From: Macrostomum hystrix
Lineage: Eukaryota > Platyhelminthes > Macrostomidae
Direction of reading: 5' to 3'
NCBI GenBank assembly: GCA_950097015.1
Contig: CATNEN010000030.1
Span: forward strand, 853,001-917,000
DNA: 64,000 bases
Shown: positions 21,384 through 34,400 of the stretch, one piece after another
Layout of the letters: each line of letters opens with the position of its first letter
How positions within the stretch are numbered: the stretch's first letter is position 1
Notes under the pieces: generated by a model
Told to the model about the DNA's origin: nothing
The model's input: the letters and a program-made list of their open reading frames with translations, nothing else
The model's database searches: none
Made by a program: the position numbers and the translations under genes

Positions 21384-24300
21384 TTCTATATTTAGAAATA
21401 CACTACGGAGATCAAAAAAGGTCCTTCGGCTTTTTGCGCGCTGGCTTGCATGCCGTCCACAGTTAGCAGTGTGCTGCTATACTTACAGCCATAGACGTGT
21501 GCAAGAAATACACTAAGGAGATCAAAAAGAGGTCTTTCACCCTTTTGCGCTACGCATGCCTGCTGTTAGTAGTAGCTATAGCAGTGCAGAAACTGGCTAG
21601 TCAGTGAGTTTCTGCAGCTAGAAGAAGCTGCAAATTTGGATTTCGACTTTGGTTTTTGGCTTTGGATGTTTCGCTTTCTTCTAACTGATCTCAACTGATC
21701 GTTCCAACAAAAGCACTCTGGAGGAAAGTGAAAGCGAGGTAGAGTGAAGAGAGGATCAGATCGAAGGAAGGAAGAAAGGAAGGGAAGAAAGGAAGGGAAG
21801 AAAGGAAGGAAAGCAAGAAACGTGCCATGTGCAAACGTACTTTTGCGAATGTACTGACTGGTCTGACAGAAGGTAATATACTGCTGAGCAAGCTATTAAT
21901 CACATGCGAAATGGACATTTCCTCTGTCGAATGTAAGGGTTGTATTTTTGCGAAAATACATAAAGTATTGCTGATGATTATTTCTAATGTTTTTTCGCTA
22001 AAAGACGTGTTCGCAAACAGGGGTCTTTTTTAGCGAATGTATACTTAAAGTAGTCCTATAATGTTTATTTTTCTGATGTTAATAAGGACGAATTATATTT
22101 ACGATAGCGTATATCAGTTGTCGAATTAAATTGTAACTACTTATACGATAAGGCTTAGTATTTCATATGGTATTTTCGCAAAAGTTTGCTGCTTATATTT
22201 ATTGTTGTCAAGCGAGGGAAAAGGCAGTATTTTACCATAGACATTTCACTTAGTAGTATCTCTGCAAATTGCAAAAAGTATTGATGAATGCTATTCATGA
22301 AGGTATTTTCGCAAAAAATAATGACGAGTTCTAAATGGAAAGTAAATACAGTATTTTCGCGAAAAGACTGATATGTTGTTTAGACGAAGGTAAGGGCAGT
22401 ATTTTGCAAAAGTTTTTGAAGTAGCGTGCATGGCTACATGCATCTTATGGTATTTTCGCGAAAGTACATACGTATTCTTAGACGAAGTGTCTTGTACTTT
22501 TTTTACCATAGACACATTTAGTATTTCTGCAAATGGCCAAGAGTCATGAATGTATTTTTTCGCAATAAGACTATTTATACTGTTGTACATTATTTTGCGA
22601 AAGTACTAACGATACGATGACTAATCTATTTTTCGCAAAAATGCTGATATGTTCTCAAAGAAGGTAAAGGCAGATTTTTGCAACAGCTCTAAAAAATGGA
22701 TGACTTTTTTTTTCACAATATTTTTGATAAAATATAACATGGCCTAAAACATGTGCGAAAGTACTTATGATGAGTATTTATGATGACTATTTCTAATGGT
22801 AATCAAATCATTACTTGAACTATTAACTTGTTTATTTTTTTGTTTACGTTAGAATTTGCAAATTACAACACGTGTACTGATGTATATTTGCTTCGCATGA
22901 TTATCTGGCGTACCTGCGTATTTTAAGAAAACGAGACCAGTTTAAATTTATTATCAGATGATAATCAAATGATTTCATCTGTTAAGTCATTGATTTATTG
23001 ATTGGTTGACTAATTTATTTACAAACGAAATGATCTGTGTTTACAATCGTTTAGCATCAATAAAAGAGCAACAAATAGAACATGAGATTCTCAGTTGTAA
23101 AGGGACGGGTTTCACAATTGACATAGATAATCGATAATAGTTGACATAAGTTTGGCAATTATCAACCAATCAGCAAATATTTAGTCAGGTTGTCACATTG
23201 CTGTTGGTATTAATGAATTCTGCAATCGTACTCGAATCAATCGAATCAGACGAAGAGTCACCAATGTCACTTGACGAAAGGGTTGCATTTGCTGCCTCTG
23301 TAATTGCCGGTTTACTTTTACATGGTCGTGCGATGTGCTTGCTGATTTGCCGCACACATTTACCACAATATGGACGACGCTTGTATAGTACATCAATTCC
23401 CTTCCGACGGAGTATGATGACCTTCCATACAGCATTTGCCTTGGCATCAGCCGACGCATTCGCTGCAGCTCGGATATCTGCAGGTATGTCGCTCCAGTCG
23501 AATCTCGAAATGAAATCCGAATGTTGTCTAGCAAAGTGCCTTCTGATATTCTTCTTCGCAACTGCGGCATTGCAGACAGGGCAGTCGTCCATTTCGTTCG
23601 CTTCGATTTGGTTATATGACTAGAAAAAATTGTTCGATTTATTACCGAGCGCACTCGGCTACCGCTGTTATAAAACGCTCCGACTGTACTCACGGTTTGT
23701 CCCACGAACTAAAAATTTGCACTTGTCTATGGACTAATTATGATTAAGTTTATCGACTAGGATACAAATTAAGTATTTTTCGTTAATTTACCTACTTACA
23801 GTAGAGCACGTTCCAAAATACGCATATAGTATAGTACGTGATGTAAATCTAGTTACGTTTCGCGAATGTACGACATCTGACTGGAGGTAATATACTGCTA
23901 AGCAAGCTATTAATGACATGCAAAGCGGATATTTTCTCAGTCGAATGTAAGGGTTGTATTTTTGCGAAAATACATAAAGCAGTGCTGATATGTATTGTGA
24001 AGTATAATTGTACATAAAGACTTTAAGTAGTTATAATTACAATTTCATATGGTATTTTCGCTAAAGTGAACTTGTGATTATGTGATGAAACAACAGCACC
24101 AAGGCAAATTTCTGGTGTCGTCGTTTCGCGAAAGAGCCTATAATGTGTAATTGTAATTGCGAAAGTATGCATTTTTGCGTTATACTTTAGCGAAAGAAAG
24201 ATGCATAGCATAAGTTTGTTAGTAAGTCTATGCAAACTCGGTGCATTCGCAAAAGCACAAAATAATATATGAGTACTTTCGCAAACACGAATACATGCTC

Positions 24301-24590
24301 CACAGTGCCCCAGTGCGAAAAGACATTAGCTTAGCTGTTCTATTTTTAGAAATACACTAAGGAGATCAAAAAAAGGTCTTTCAGCCTTTTTGCACGACAC
24401 ATGCATGCTGTTCCTTCCGGAAGATTTTGCTTTATATTGATTTATATAGAAGCAATTCCTTCCGGAAGATTTTGCCAATGCAGTTAATATGCTAGAGCCA
24501 TAGACGGTTGGGTCTGGAGTGCGGCCTTGAGTAGCGGAATTCCCACTTGTACGTGCTTGTCGATTCAAGCATGGTGAATTTATTGTCACG
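21384..24590. mobile_element. probable unclassified element with palindromic TTTCGCGAAA-type motifs
   Basis: A word of the form agaaatacactaaggagatc followed by a/g-rich bases and cttttttgc occurs at about 21390, 21505 and 24340 in direct orientation. A longer direct repeat (gtaatatactgct..gcaagctattaat..aagggttgtatttttg) lies at 21845-22000 and 23870-24000. Between and around them at least 20 copies of a near-palindrome, tattttcgcgaaagtac and variants, are spaced tens of bases apart. A zinc-finger frame lies in the middle. Limits and class are inferred. No transposase was recognised. Confidence 0.45.
23185..23592 (-). CDS. zinc-finger protein of unknown function
   Basis: 135 residues from an ATG. 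Near the N terminus it has CPVC, eleven residues, then HFARQH, a C2H2-like finger. Around residue 75 there is a second cluster, CGKCVRQISKHIARPC (C-x2-C-x6-H-x4-C). The C-terminal third is Ser/Asp/Thr-rich (SSSDIGDSSSDSIDSS). A plausible splice acceptor (ttttttctag) lies just upstream on the minus strand, so earlier exons may exist. It sits between the two motif-rich flanks of the probable element and may be its gene, for example a DNA-binding protein that recognises the palindrome. That role is inference. I do not recognise the family. Confidence 0.5.
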   Translation of the reverse strand: MDDCPVCNAAVAKKNIRRHFARQHSDFISRFDWSDIPADIRAAANASADAKANAVWKVIILRRKGIDVLYKRRPYCGKCVRQISKHIARPCKSKPAITEAANATLSSSDIGDSSSDSIDSSTIAEFINTNSNVTT

Positions 24591-25467
24591 TGACTCCCCC
24601 CTAAGTCGTGCTAGCACGTGAAGCTAAGTAAATTGCGAGCTATCGTCCGATTGTTGCGTGTTATCGTGGCGATAGGTATTTTCTAGTCTATTTTCTTTCT
24701 TTGTAATCTGGTAATGGTATCAAAGCCTATGTATTAGACAAGTTCAGGAAATTAACTAGCCCAAACAGCTACTTGTACATTTTTCACAATAGTTTTTCCT
24801 GCCAGCTATGTTGGGCTGTGACCTGTCATTGATTGACAGCATAGCAATTGATTGCTAATATTAGCTAAGCCTTGCTTAGACCTACGTGACTTTGTTAATA
24901 GTTGGCTTGTTTGCTAGGCTTCTGGGGTTAATGCTTATGGGCTATGGTGGAACTGGAACTCTAGTGAATCTAGTCTAGCTATGGTGGCTTCTTGATGTAT
25001 TTTTGTTCTTATGAACATAGCTTAGACATTAGACCTAGCAAAGCCCCAATCAATGGGCCAAGTTTAAATTATTAATTGCAATCCAAAGTATAAGCATTGT
25101 TAGCTGCTAGCTTGTATTAACTAGGCTAGGCCTATTAAGCAAACTTGGTTACCTCTCTAAATCATTGAAACTATTTTTTAGAGTTTAATTAGGCCTAGTC
25201 AAAAAACTATAGTGTCACACAAATTCTAGCAATTAACATTTTGAAAAGGCCTTTGATAAGTCTTTTTTAGGTTTGCCACAATGCTATCTAGTAGGCCTAC
25301 ATTGCTTTTTAACAATCAAACATGAAACAATTACAAATTAGTTATAGATTGGAGTTTGGGCTTTCACTAGGTCTAGCCAGTTCTATAATTATATTGTATC
25401 TATCAATGAAAATAAAATTATAGAAAAAATATATAACAAAAATGCTCTTTCAGTTATTATCATCGGA
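24591..25467. other. upstream region of sarcosine dehydrogenase
   Basis: AT-rich unique sequence with scattered taggccta words. No repeat or exon recognised. The promoter is presumably here, but no clear TATA box or initiator can be chosen. Confidence 0.4.
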
Positions 25468-28400
25468 ATGTCTTGGCTGATAAAATCCAGATTTTGTACA
25501 CAAAACTATACAAAATTATCTAAATTGTATAACAAGGCTTCTACTTTTTCTTCTACATTGACACAAAGGTAGGTGAGATTGTTTTTTTAAAACTATTTTA
25601 ACTACTTTTATAATCTGTTGTATACAGAAAAATGCAAGATTGAAAACACATCTTTTTAATATAAAGACTTCATATGAAGAATTCTCAATTTCCTATTCCT
25701 ATTTCCAGGCGTTCATTATCCTCATCAGACAGTGCTACTCCATCATCAGCCCAGGTGGTAATCATTGGTGGTGGCTCTATTGGATGCTCAATGCTCTACC
25801 ACTTGACTAAGATGGGACTTCGGGATGTAGTACTGCTGGAGAAGGATGCATTGACAGCTGGAACCACCTGGCACACTGCTGGTAGGGGCCAACTTGCATA
25901 ATTGGGTTAGACCAGCTAATTGATCTAGCTAGACTTGAAATTCGAATGCAACCTAACTCTAAATTGCAGGTCTGGTTTGGCATCTAAGGCCGTCGGATAC
26001 AGACATTGCATTGCTGACCTATGGTTGGGATCTGATGAAATCTCTGGAGTCTGAGACTGGTGTTAGCACGGGCTATATACAGAATGGCGGACTATTCATA
26101 GCTAACAATGAGAAACGACTATTGGAGTACAAACAGATGCACACTGTGAGACTGCCTTGGCTGGCTTGTTCCCGGTACCCCAGTATCACATGTTAATCCC
26201 TGTAACAAGTAGCTTTATAGCCCAGCGGTCGAATGGTCGCGAGTTTGAATCTTAGCAGAAAGAAGCTATGTGTGTCTTCGAGCAAGACGCTTAATTCCTC
26301 ATTGACTTCAGTTCAACCAGCCGCAAAATAAGAACCAGCATAAGCTGGGCTGGAAATAAGGAAGGAGGTGGCGGCCTCCCCCCCAGTTGGGTCTACGAGG
26401 TTTGCCAGCCAGAAGGTTGCCAGCCGGAACGTTGCCAGCCAGAAGTTTGCCAGCCGAGAAGTTTGCCAGCCGAGAGGTTTGCCAGCCGGAAGGTTGCCAG
26501 CCAGAAGTTTGCCAGCCGAGAGGTTTGCCAGTTTGTCCCATTCCCCCCATTATTCAAGAGTTTGACTCAACTCCCTCTCCCCTCCATTTAACCGTTTCAG
26601 CGTTGATTACTTTCAGGTAGACAATCAGAAAAGCCAGACGTGACTAGTCAGAAAAACATTCTCCTTTCTATTTCCAGATCAGCTAGTTGCTCAAAAAACT
26701 TCAACGAGCCAGCCGAGTCACCGAGCCCTTATTTCATATTGATTTCGATTGAGAGGACGAAATTATGCCGCAGAAATATGTAACAGTAATTATCTTCAGG
26801 AACTCAGAACCCCCACCCCCTATCGTGAGTTCCCAAAAACAAAAAAGACAGAAAATTGTATTACACATTATTACAGACTCTTGTACAAAACTATTATTAC
26901 TGCTTTATTACTACGCTATTACACATGATGGCACGTGCAAAGAGTTGGAACTGTGTGAGGAAAAATGCAACTCAATGCAGTAAAAATAATTCGGTGCAAC
27001 AGCGCAACAAAATGTTTCTGTGTAACTCAAGCCGGGAAAAACTGTATTACAAAAAGCAGCACCACAAAAAGGTAGTTAAGCATTCGCCATCATCAGCTTC
27101 TGGGCAAAAGCGACTCTAAAAGTTGCTAGTGCTTACTTGTATTAAGTACAATTCATCCTTCTTTAATTACTTCGGAACTTTTAAAAGCATTTTCATTATT
27201 AAGAGTGCCACCCAAGGCCAAGATAGTAAAAATAAAATATACTGAAATAAGGGACCGAACTGCAAATGTAAGAGAAACTGACAAAAACAGCAGCACGCTA
27301 AAAGTTTGAACTCGTCTAACTTGTGCCTCACAATTTGCAACGAATGTGATTATATAAAGATTATCCCCTGGTCTTTTACCTGTAAAACAATTATGTCACT
27401 ATTTCACCGCAGTATTGACAGCTTGTCATTTGATAAACAATTGCCAGCTATTACTTGCTCAAGTGCTGGCCGATGCCCCTCAGGAAGGAGCGCAACGGAA
27501 AGTCAGCTGGCAGTCCACCGTCATTCCAGCGTTGCGTGATGCGCAGGACCATCGCGTTTCTCTGCGCGTACTTCTGCCTCTCTTGTGGCACTTCGCCCGC
27601 GGCAGCTCGCTGCATCAGTAGGCGCTGATGGTCTTGTTCCTTTTTGAGGCAGCTGAGTAGCCTGAAGACTTGCGGACTGCTGCACGCGAGCACGACTTGA
27701 AGCCTTCGATGCCAAGCTTCCACACAGTTGTTGGTCCGATGCCGACCCTCAAGCGTGCGCTGACGGACGTTCCAGAAGGCTAGTTCAAACCTTGGTTGCC
27801 GCCTCTGGCCATTTGGAAGACGCCGACCAATCCATTGATCCTCAAAGTAATTCGCCACCGGCGTGAGCTGCTCTGGGAAACCAGGCATCATTATCAGCTT
27901 GTCAAACGATGTGGCGACGGAGTCAATGGGCACAAATGCCAGAGCAGTGAGGCAGCGCATCCAGAGCGATGTTTCCCCATCGTCCTGCTCCAGCTGTTGC
28001 TTTAGGCCTTCAGATATGGCCTTGCGGTACACGCACTGCCCTAGGTGAAATAGACACCCAGACGCGACAATGTCAAAAACGTGCCTGATGGCGTTCATGT
28101 GCGCTCGCTCGAAGTCGGCCATCCACCTGATTGGCTGCATATTTGGTGCAAGATGGAAAAGCGTCTCGTAAAATCGCTGGTAAGTTTCTTGCGTCTTGTT
28201 AGGCAACAAGGCGTAAATAAGTGGCCGAACAAACCCATGCCGCTCAACGTGGACTGTCATCAACTGAGCAAACAAAGTCGGAGAAGTGTTGTACCGGTCG
28301 TCCTGCTAACAATGCGGGATCCGGCGAACTCCAATATGAAGTCCAAGAATACTAGGTAGTGTAGTAGTAGCGCTGCCACCAGGGCGTCAGGACTTCTGCC

Positions 28401-31400
28401 TTCGGTGAGGTGAAGGATCCTTGGCCCGAAAGAGATAAAGTCACGAAGTCTTGAGGAGCGCACACCGTGCAGAGTTTCAGTCGCAACTAAAGGCTGTCAG
28501 TGTCCTGCGTAGCTCGGGTGGTGGGGGGAAGGCTAAGTTAGTTTCGGGACTTAACCAGAACTGAGCTTGCGAGCAGTCACACGCAGAGACTGAAGTGGGA
28601 ACTTAGACACTGATGGCACTGTGACTATAACAAGGTCGGAGTATCGCTATTAGAAAAGAACCAGAACCGAACAACAGCTATGAACTCTTTAAGAGCCAGA
28701 GAGCGGGGCTTTCCTTTTATAGGCAAGGGCCTCCCATAGGGTCAGTGCAGAGTTAGAAAACACGTGATGGAATCACGTGGTTTCTAAAAATAGCAACTGA
28801 CGTCAGTGGCGTCAGAAACGTCACTCCTACGTAGGATCCTGTCCCATAATCAAAGCCCCAAGTGCAGTAAACATGTTTACGTGCACTTTAAAAGACAAAG
28901 TGAGAGGCCAGTCACATGAGGAGAATCACGTGCTGACTGAGTGCAGACAGACATACAAAGAAAAGGACAGGGGACAACGAAGCCAGCGCGGGACAAAGAG
29001 GTGATGACTCATCCCTGGGGAGAGAGAACACACTCAAAGTACAGGCGCGGCTGGGGAAGGGAGGGGCAGAGAGAGACAGACCAGACAACGCCAGAGAGGG
29101 CGGGCCGGGCAGCCACTCAATGCCAACAAAGGGGACACCTTAGCTACCTTGTAGGTGGGGCTACTGACAGCTAGTGAGACACCAATAGGCCCCTAAGCAG
29201 TGGCTCACTACAGAAGCATCGAATGTTCCATCCGAGTAGAAATCACTTGCTTCTTGCAGAAAGCCGAGGCTTTCTTCGCAACCGAAAATCAGGATCCGAT
29301 CCGCCGTAGGTCCAGAATCGTGGAGTAGAAACCGCTGTCCATTGTGCTGTTGAAAATCTTGAGGGAGAACCAGCTCAGCTCGGCTGGTTGGTTGGATGGG
29401 CAAGCCCTGAACCACTTTACGGGTAGATTGGACCATTTTCTTCAGCGCGGCTTGATTGGCAATGGCGACGGCTGAGGCCTCAGGGAGATATAGTATTCTC
29501 CATGATGATGGTTGTTGTTGGGTTATGAGTAGTAGCAGCGTCTCGCTTCATACCGCGTATGGCTTCTAGAGCAGGAAAACGAGCACCATCTGGCCCGTGA
29601 TTGTGCTGATGCAGCTGCTCAACCTTCATGCCGTCGCGCACTTGAATACAAACGGGGCACGAATCGTGCCGGCCTTGCTCACATTGCCAGAAACTAAGGG
29701 CTTCGTCCAATTTGCTGACCTTTTCGAAAACAGTAGTATCCTTCACATGCAAGTTTCGGTTTGCCTCGCTTTGTAGTGGTCGCGCGAACCGGTGTTTCGT
29801 CCATGATGTCTCTTTCTCTCAAAAGCAATGCCTTGCAAAGTCAGACGAAGCTACGAGTATATATTTCGTCCACACACAACACACCGCCCACCCACCCCTA
29901 ATCCCTTCACGCAGACAGCCCTAGCGAGTTTTATGACCCCGTGCAAACCAAAGCAACACAGCCCCCCAGTTCAGTCTTAGCTTAGCCCAGCCCAAGGATC
30001 TAAATTTTGGCTCACGTTCCCCTCACTGCGTCCTCATTGGCTGAACCATGGATGAAAGAGACAACCTGGATAGCCAAACCCCCCTCAATGTACACTTAAT
30101 GCCCGTGCCCTGAGGCCTCCTTCCCGAACCCCGTTCCCTCCCTCCCTCCCCAAGGGCCTACCACCTCCTCCAACTATATTGAACTTTGGGCCATCTTTGG
30201 AACTGCCATAGCTTTGCTCCACATTGGCAGATTTCGTTCAAATTTCACACAATTATTTCCGAACTATTGATCTCTCTACCTGTAAAATTTGAATCGCTCA
30301 ACTTAGTCAGAGCGGATGCTGTGAAGGACTAGAGATGGGTGGATTTTACACCCTCGGCCCAAGGCAGCGCAGCTGCGTGAGTCATCCTGCATTGCCCACC
30401 CCCCAACGCAGGGGCTGTCTCAAGGACAGAAAGCTACCAGCCAATAGGAACTCTCCCAAGATGAACGCCTGGGCTGGTGGGCTGGGGGAAAGGCCTAAGT
30501 AATTTTAACACTTTTCGCCTCGAAGATAGCGAGGCTTGCCTTCCATTTACCTTACATTCTCACTCAATTCATTTTATTCTTCCTTATGCGAAGGAAAGCA
30601 ATCATGTTGCAGTGCAGCCACATTGCAAGTCGACAATGTCAACGCTATGACACAAATTCTCATTACGCTGCCTTACCTTCACATTTGAGACGTGTTAGCA
30701 TAGCAACATGCTCCTGCTACTGTTACAGACGCTGCTGGCCATATGCAGTTGGAAGATATGCTTTGTGCCCTCCGTTCTGAATCACTGATTGTAGTGAGAC
30801 CAAATTGTTGCTGGTGAGAGACATCCTGGACAACGTCATAGCAAACTGTCCAGCAGCTGGCAAACTTCTGGCTGGCAAACCTCTCGGCTGGCAACCTTCC
30901 GGCTGGCAAACCTCTCGGCTGGCAAACTTCTGGCTGGCAACCTTCCGGCTGGCAACCTTCGGCTGGCAAACCTCGTACTCCCCCCCAGTCCATGGACTGA
31001 ACAGCTGAACACAGCTTTTAAATGCGCCTTTGCATTGCTGCGGCTGAGAGACATCTGGCCCAACTGGGCTAGTTGTAATTTCTATTTGTATCTTGAGCCC
31101 CCTGTACTTTCAGCTCGGAAAGTGGTTCGGCATCGAGTCTTACATCCTTAGTCCAGCTGAGGCCAAGCAGCTCTATCCGCTGATGAATGTGTCCGATATG
31201 GTTGGCGCGCTTCATTCACCAACTGATGGCACAATTGATCCGGCAGGCTATTGTAACGCGTTGTCCAGGGCCTCGGCCAAGATGGGAGGAAAGGTAGTTT
31301 AAAAAATTGATGTGACAGCTGAAGGAATGGGTGTGACAGCTGATGGAATGGGTGTGACAGCTGAAGGAATGCGTGTGACAGCTGATGGAATGGGTGTGAC

Positions 31401-34400
31401 ATCTGAAGGAATGGGTGTGACAGCTGATGGAATGGGTGTGACAGCTAAGGAGATGGATTTGACAGCTGAGGAGATGGATTTGACAGCTGAGGGAAAGGGT
31501 GTGACAGCAGAGGGAATGGGTGTGACAGCTGAGGGAATGGGTGTGACAGCTGAAGGAATGGGTGTGACAGCTGAGGGAATGGGTGTGACAGCTGAGGAGA
31601 TGGATTTGACAGCTGAAGGAATGGGTGTGACAGCTGAAGGAATGGGTGTGACAGCTGAAGGAATGGGTGTGACAGCTGAAGGAATGGGTGTGACAGCTGA
31701 GGGAATGGGTGTGACAGCTGAAGGAATGGGTGTGACAGCTGAAGGAATGGGTGTGACAGCTGATGGAATGGGTGTGACAGCTGAAGGAATGGGTGTGACA
31801 GCTGAAGGAATGGGTGTGACAGCTGATGAAATGGGTGTGACAGCTGATGGAATGGGTGTGACAGCTGAGGAGATGGATTTGACAGCTGAGGGAAAGGGTG
31901 TGACAGCTGAGGGAAAGGGTGTGACAGCTGAGGGAATGGGTGTGACAGCTGAGGGAATGGGTGTGACAGCTGAGGGAATGGGTGTGACAGCTGAGGGAAT
32001 GGGTGTGTCAGCTGAGGAGATGGATTTGACAGCTGAAGGAATGGGTGTGACAGCTGAAGGAATGGGTGTGACAGCTGAGGGAATGGGTGTGACAGTTGAG
32101 GGAATGGGTGTGACAACTGAGGGAATGGATTTAACAGCTTAGGGAATGGATTTAACACTTGAGGGAATGGATTTAACACTTGAGGGAATGCATTTTACAG
32201 TTGAGGGAATGGATTTGACAGCTTAGGAAATGGATTTGACAGTTGAGGGAATGGATTTAACAGTTGAAGAAATGGATTTAACAGTTGAGGGAATGGATTT
32301 TACAGCTTAGGAAATGGATTTGACAGTTGAGTGAATGGATTTAACAGTTGAAGGAATGGATTTAACAGTTGAGGGAATGGATTTGACAGCTGAGGGAATG
32401 GATTTTACAGCTTAGGAAATGGATTTGACAGCTTAGGGAATGTATTTAACAGTTGAGGGAATGGATTTAACAGTTGAGGGAATGGATTTGACAGCTTAGG
32501 GAATGTATTTAACAGCTGAGGGAATGGATTTAACAGTTGAAGGAATGGATTTAACAGTTGAGGGAATGGATTTGACAGCTGAGGGAATGGATTTTACAGC
32601 TTAGGAAATGGATTTGACAGCTTAGGGAATGTATTTAACAGTTGAGGGAATGGATTTAACAGTTGAGGGAATGGATTTGACAGCTTAGGGAATGTATTTA
32701 ACAGCTGAGGGAATGGATTTGACAGCTGAGGGAGTTTGTGTGACAGCTCTATTTATTAATAATGTATATATTGAATAGGTGCTTTGGACTAGTCCTTTTG
32801 TCTTATCTAAAAATGTATTGTATCGTCCACAGACTGTACTTGGCTGTCGCGTCACTGGCATTGAAACATTCGTAGACGAATTCGGTGTTAGGCGCATCAG
32901 AAAAGTGCAAACAAACAAGGGCGACATTGTCACATCGTGCATTGTCAACGCCTCTGGTAATTAACTAATCAAGTTGGATTTTTTCGCATTGATTTTTCAC
33001 AGCCGTATTGAATTTTGATCGCATTATCCCCTGTTTCCAGGCGTCTGGGCGCCCGCAATCGGCCGTTTAGCCGGAGTCTCCGTGCCCCAGGTGGCCATGC
33101 GTCACGCCTACATTGTGACGGAGCGCATTGAAGGCATTCAGAACATGCCAAACACTCGCGATCATGACGCCTCTGTTTATCTTCGCCTGCAGGGCGACGC
33201 CTTGTCTGTCGGCGGCTATGAACCGAACCCGATCTTCCTGGACTCTGTCCCGCCAGAGTTTGCGTTCGGCCTTTACGAACTAGACTGGGACGTGTTCGCC
33301 TGTCACATTCGCGGCGCAGTCAACCGGGTGCCGGCTGTTGGCGAGGTCGGCGTCAAGTCCACCGTCTGCGGCCCGGAGTCCTTCACGCCAGACGGCCGGC
33401 CTCTGCTAGGCGAAGATGCCGACTTGCGCGGATTCTATCACGCCTCGGCCTATAATTCTGGCGGCATGATGTACTCTGGCGGAACAGCCAAAGAGTTGGC
33501 CAAATGGATTGTTAAAGGCCGACCGGAGTTAGACATGTTCGCCTTCGATGTTAAACGATTCCGGCCCAGCCTGGCAAAAAACTCCCAATGGTTAAAGGAG
33601 CGATCCCACGAGACCTACGCCAAGCACTACTCGGTGCACTATCATCACGATGAGCCTCTGGCTGGCCGTCTGCTCACCAGGCGCAGTCCACTGCACAGTC
33701 GACTGACAGCGGCTGGCTGCGTCTATCAGGAGCGGCACGGCTTTGAAAGGCCCGGCTGGTTTCACTGCAGGCCTGCCGAGGTGCGGCCATGGGCTTTTTT
33801 CCTGTCTCTCAATGTCTCATCCCCTCTGTTTCTCTGTCTCTCAATGTCTCATCCTCTCTGTTTCTCTGTCTCTCAATGTCTCATCCTCTCTGTTTCTCTG
33901 TCTCTCAATGTCTCATCCTCTCTTTTTCTCTGTCTCTCAATGTCTCATCCTCTCTGTTTCTCTGTCTCTCAATGTCTCATCCTCTCTGTTTCTCTGTCAA
34001 TCAATGTCTCATCCTCTCTGTTTCTCTGTCTCTCAATGTCTCATCCCCTCTGTTTCTCTGTCTCTCAATGTCCTCATCCTCTCTGTTTCTCTGTCTCTCA
34101 ATGTCTCATCCTCCTCTGTTTCTCTGTCTCTCAATGTCTCATCCTCTCTGTTTCTCTGTCATCTCAATGTCTCATCCTCTCTGTTTCTCTGTCTCTCAAT
34201 GTCTCATCCTCTCTGTTTCTCTGTCTCTCAATGTCTCATCCTCTCTGTTTCTCTGTCTCTCAATGTCTCATCCTCTCTGTTTCTCTGTCTCTCAATGTCT
34301 CATCCTCTCTGTTTCTCTGTCTCTCAATGTCTCATCCTCTCTGTTTCTCTGTCTCTCAATGTCTCATCCTCTCTGTTTCTCTGTCTCTCAATGTCTCATC

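Larger units (their letters stand above)
27451..29752 (-). pseudogene. FLYWCH-MULE transposase, disrupted
   Basis: 29752-29480 encodes a FLYWCH/WRKY-GCM1-type zinc finger ([18 protein letters not shown]). After a one-base frame change near 29485-29495 the frame continues 29436-29217 to [10 protein letters not shown], with the first catalytic Asp in DGTF. It resumes at 28286-27451 with [17 protein letters not shown] (second Asp), the MULE C-x2-H motif CLFH, and [10 protein letters not shown] (third acidic residue). Removing the LTR and one copy of its 4-bp duplication restores the frame exactly, so the element was intact there before the LTR arrived. The order finger-DDE is that of animal MULE transposases. 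The frameshift and the insertion make it inactive. Confidence 0.85.
26385..30977 (-). mobile_element. MULE DNA transposon with repeat-built inverted ends, itself split by a solo LTR
   Basis: About 4.6 kb inside SARDH intron 3. Inverted ends begin tacgaggtttgccagcc on each side (26394 and, inverted, 30977) and consist of 16-bp units. The left end has nine extra outer bases (agttgggtc). It is flanked by ctccccccc duplications and carries a FLYWCH/MULE transposase frame on the minus strand (29752-27451). That frame is interrupted by a 926-bp solo LTR and one frameshift. The layout resembles Phantom-like MULEs of animals, a tentative assignment. Confidence 0.75.

Noticed and set aside
25674-25708. 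ATG at 25674 as the start of SARDH
   Set aside because: It lies in the intron just before a good acceptor, and the encoded [11 protein letters not shown] is not a presequence; the exon at 25468 fits better.
31312-32179. Open frame of repeated MGVTAEG and its antisense
   Set aside because: 21-bp minisatellite inside SARDH intron 4.
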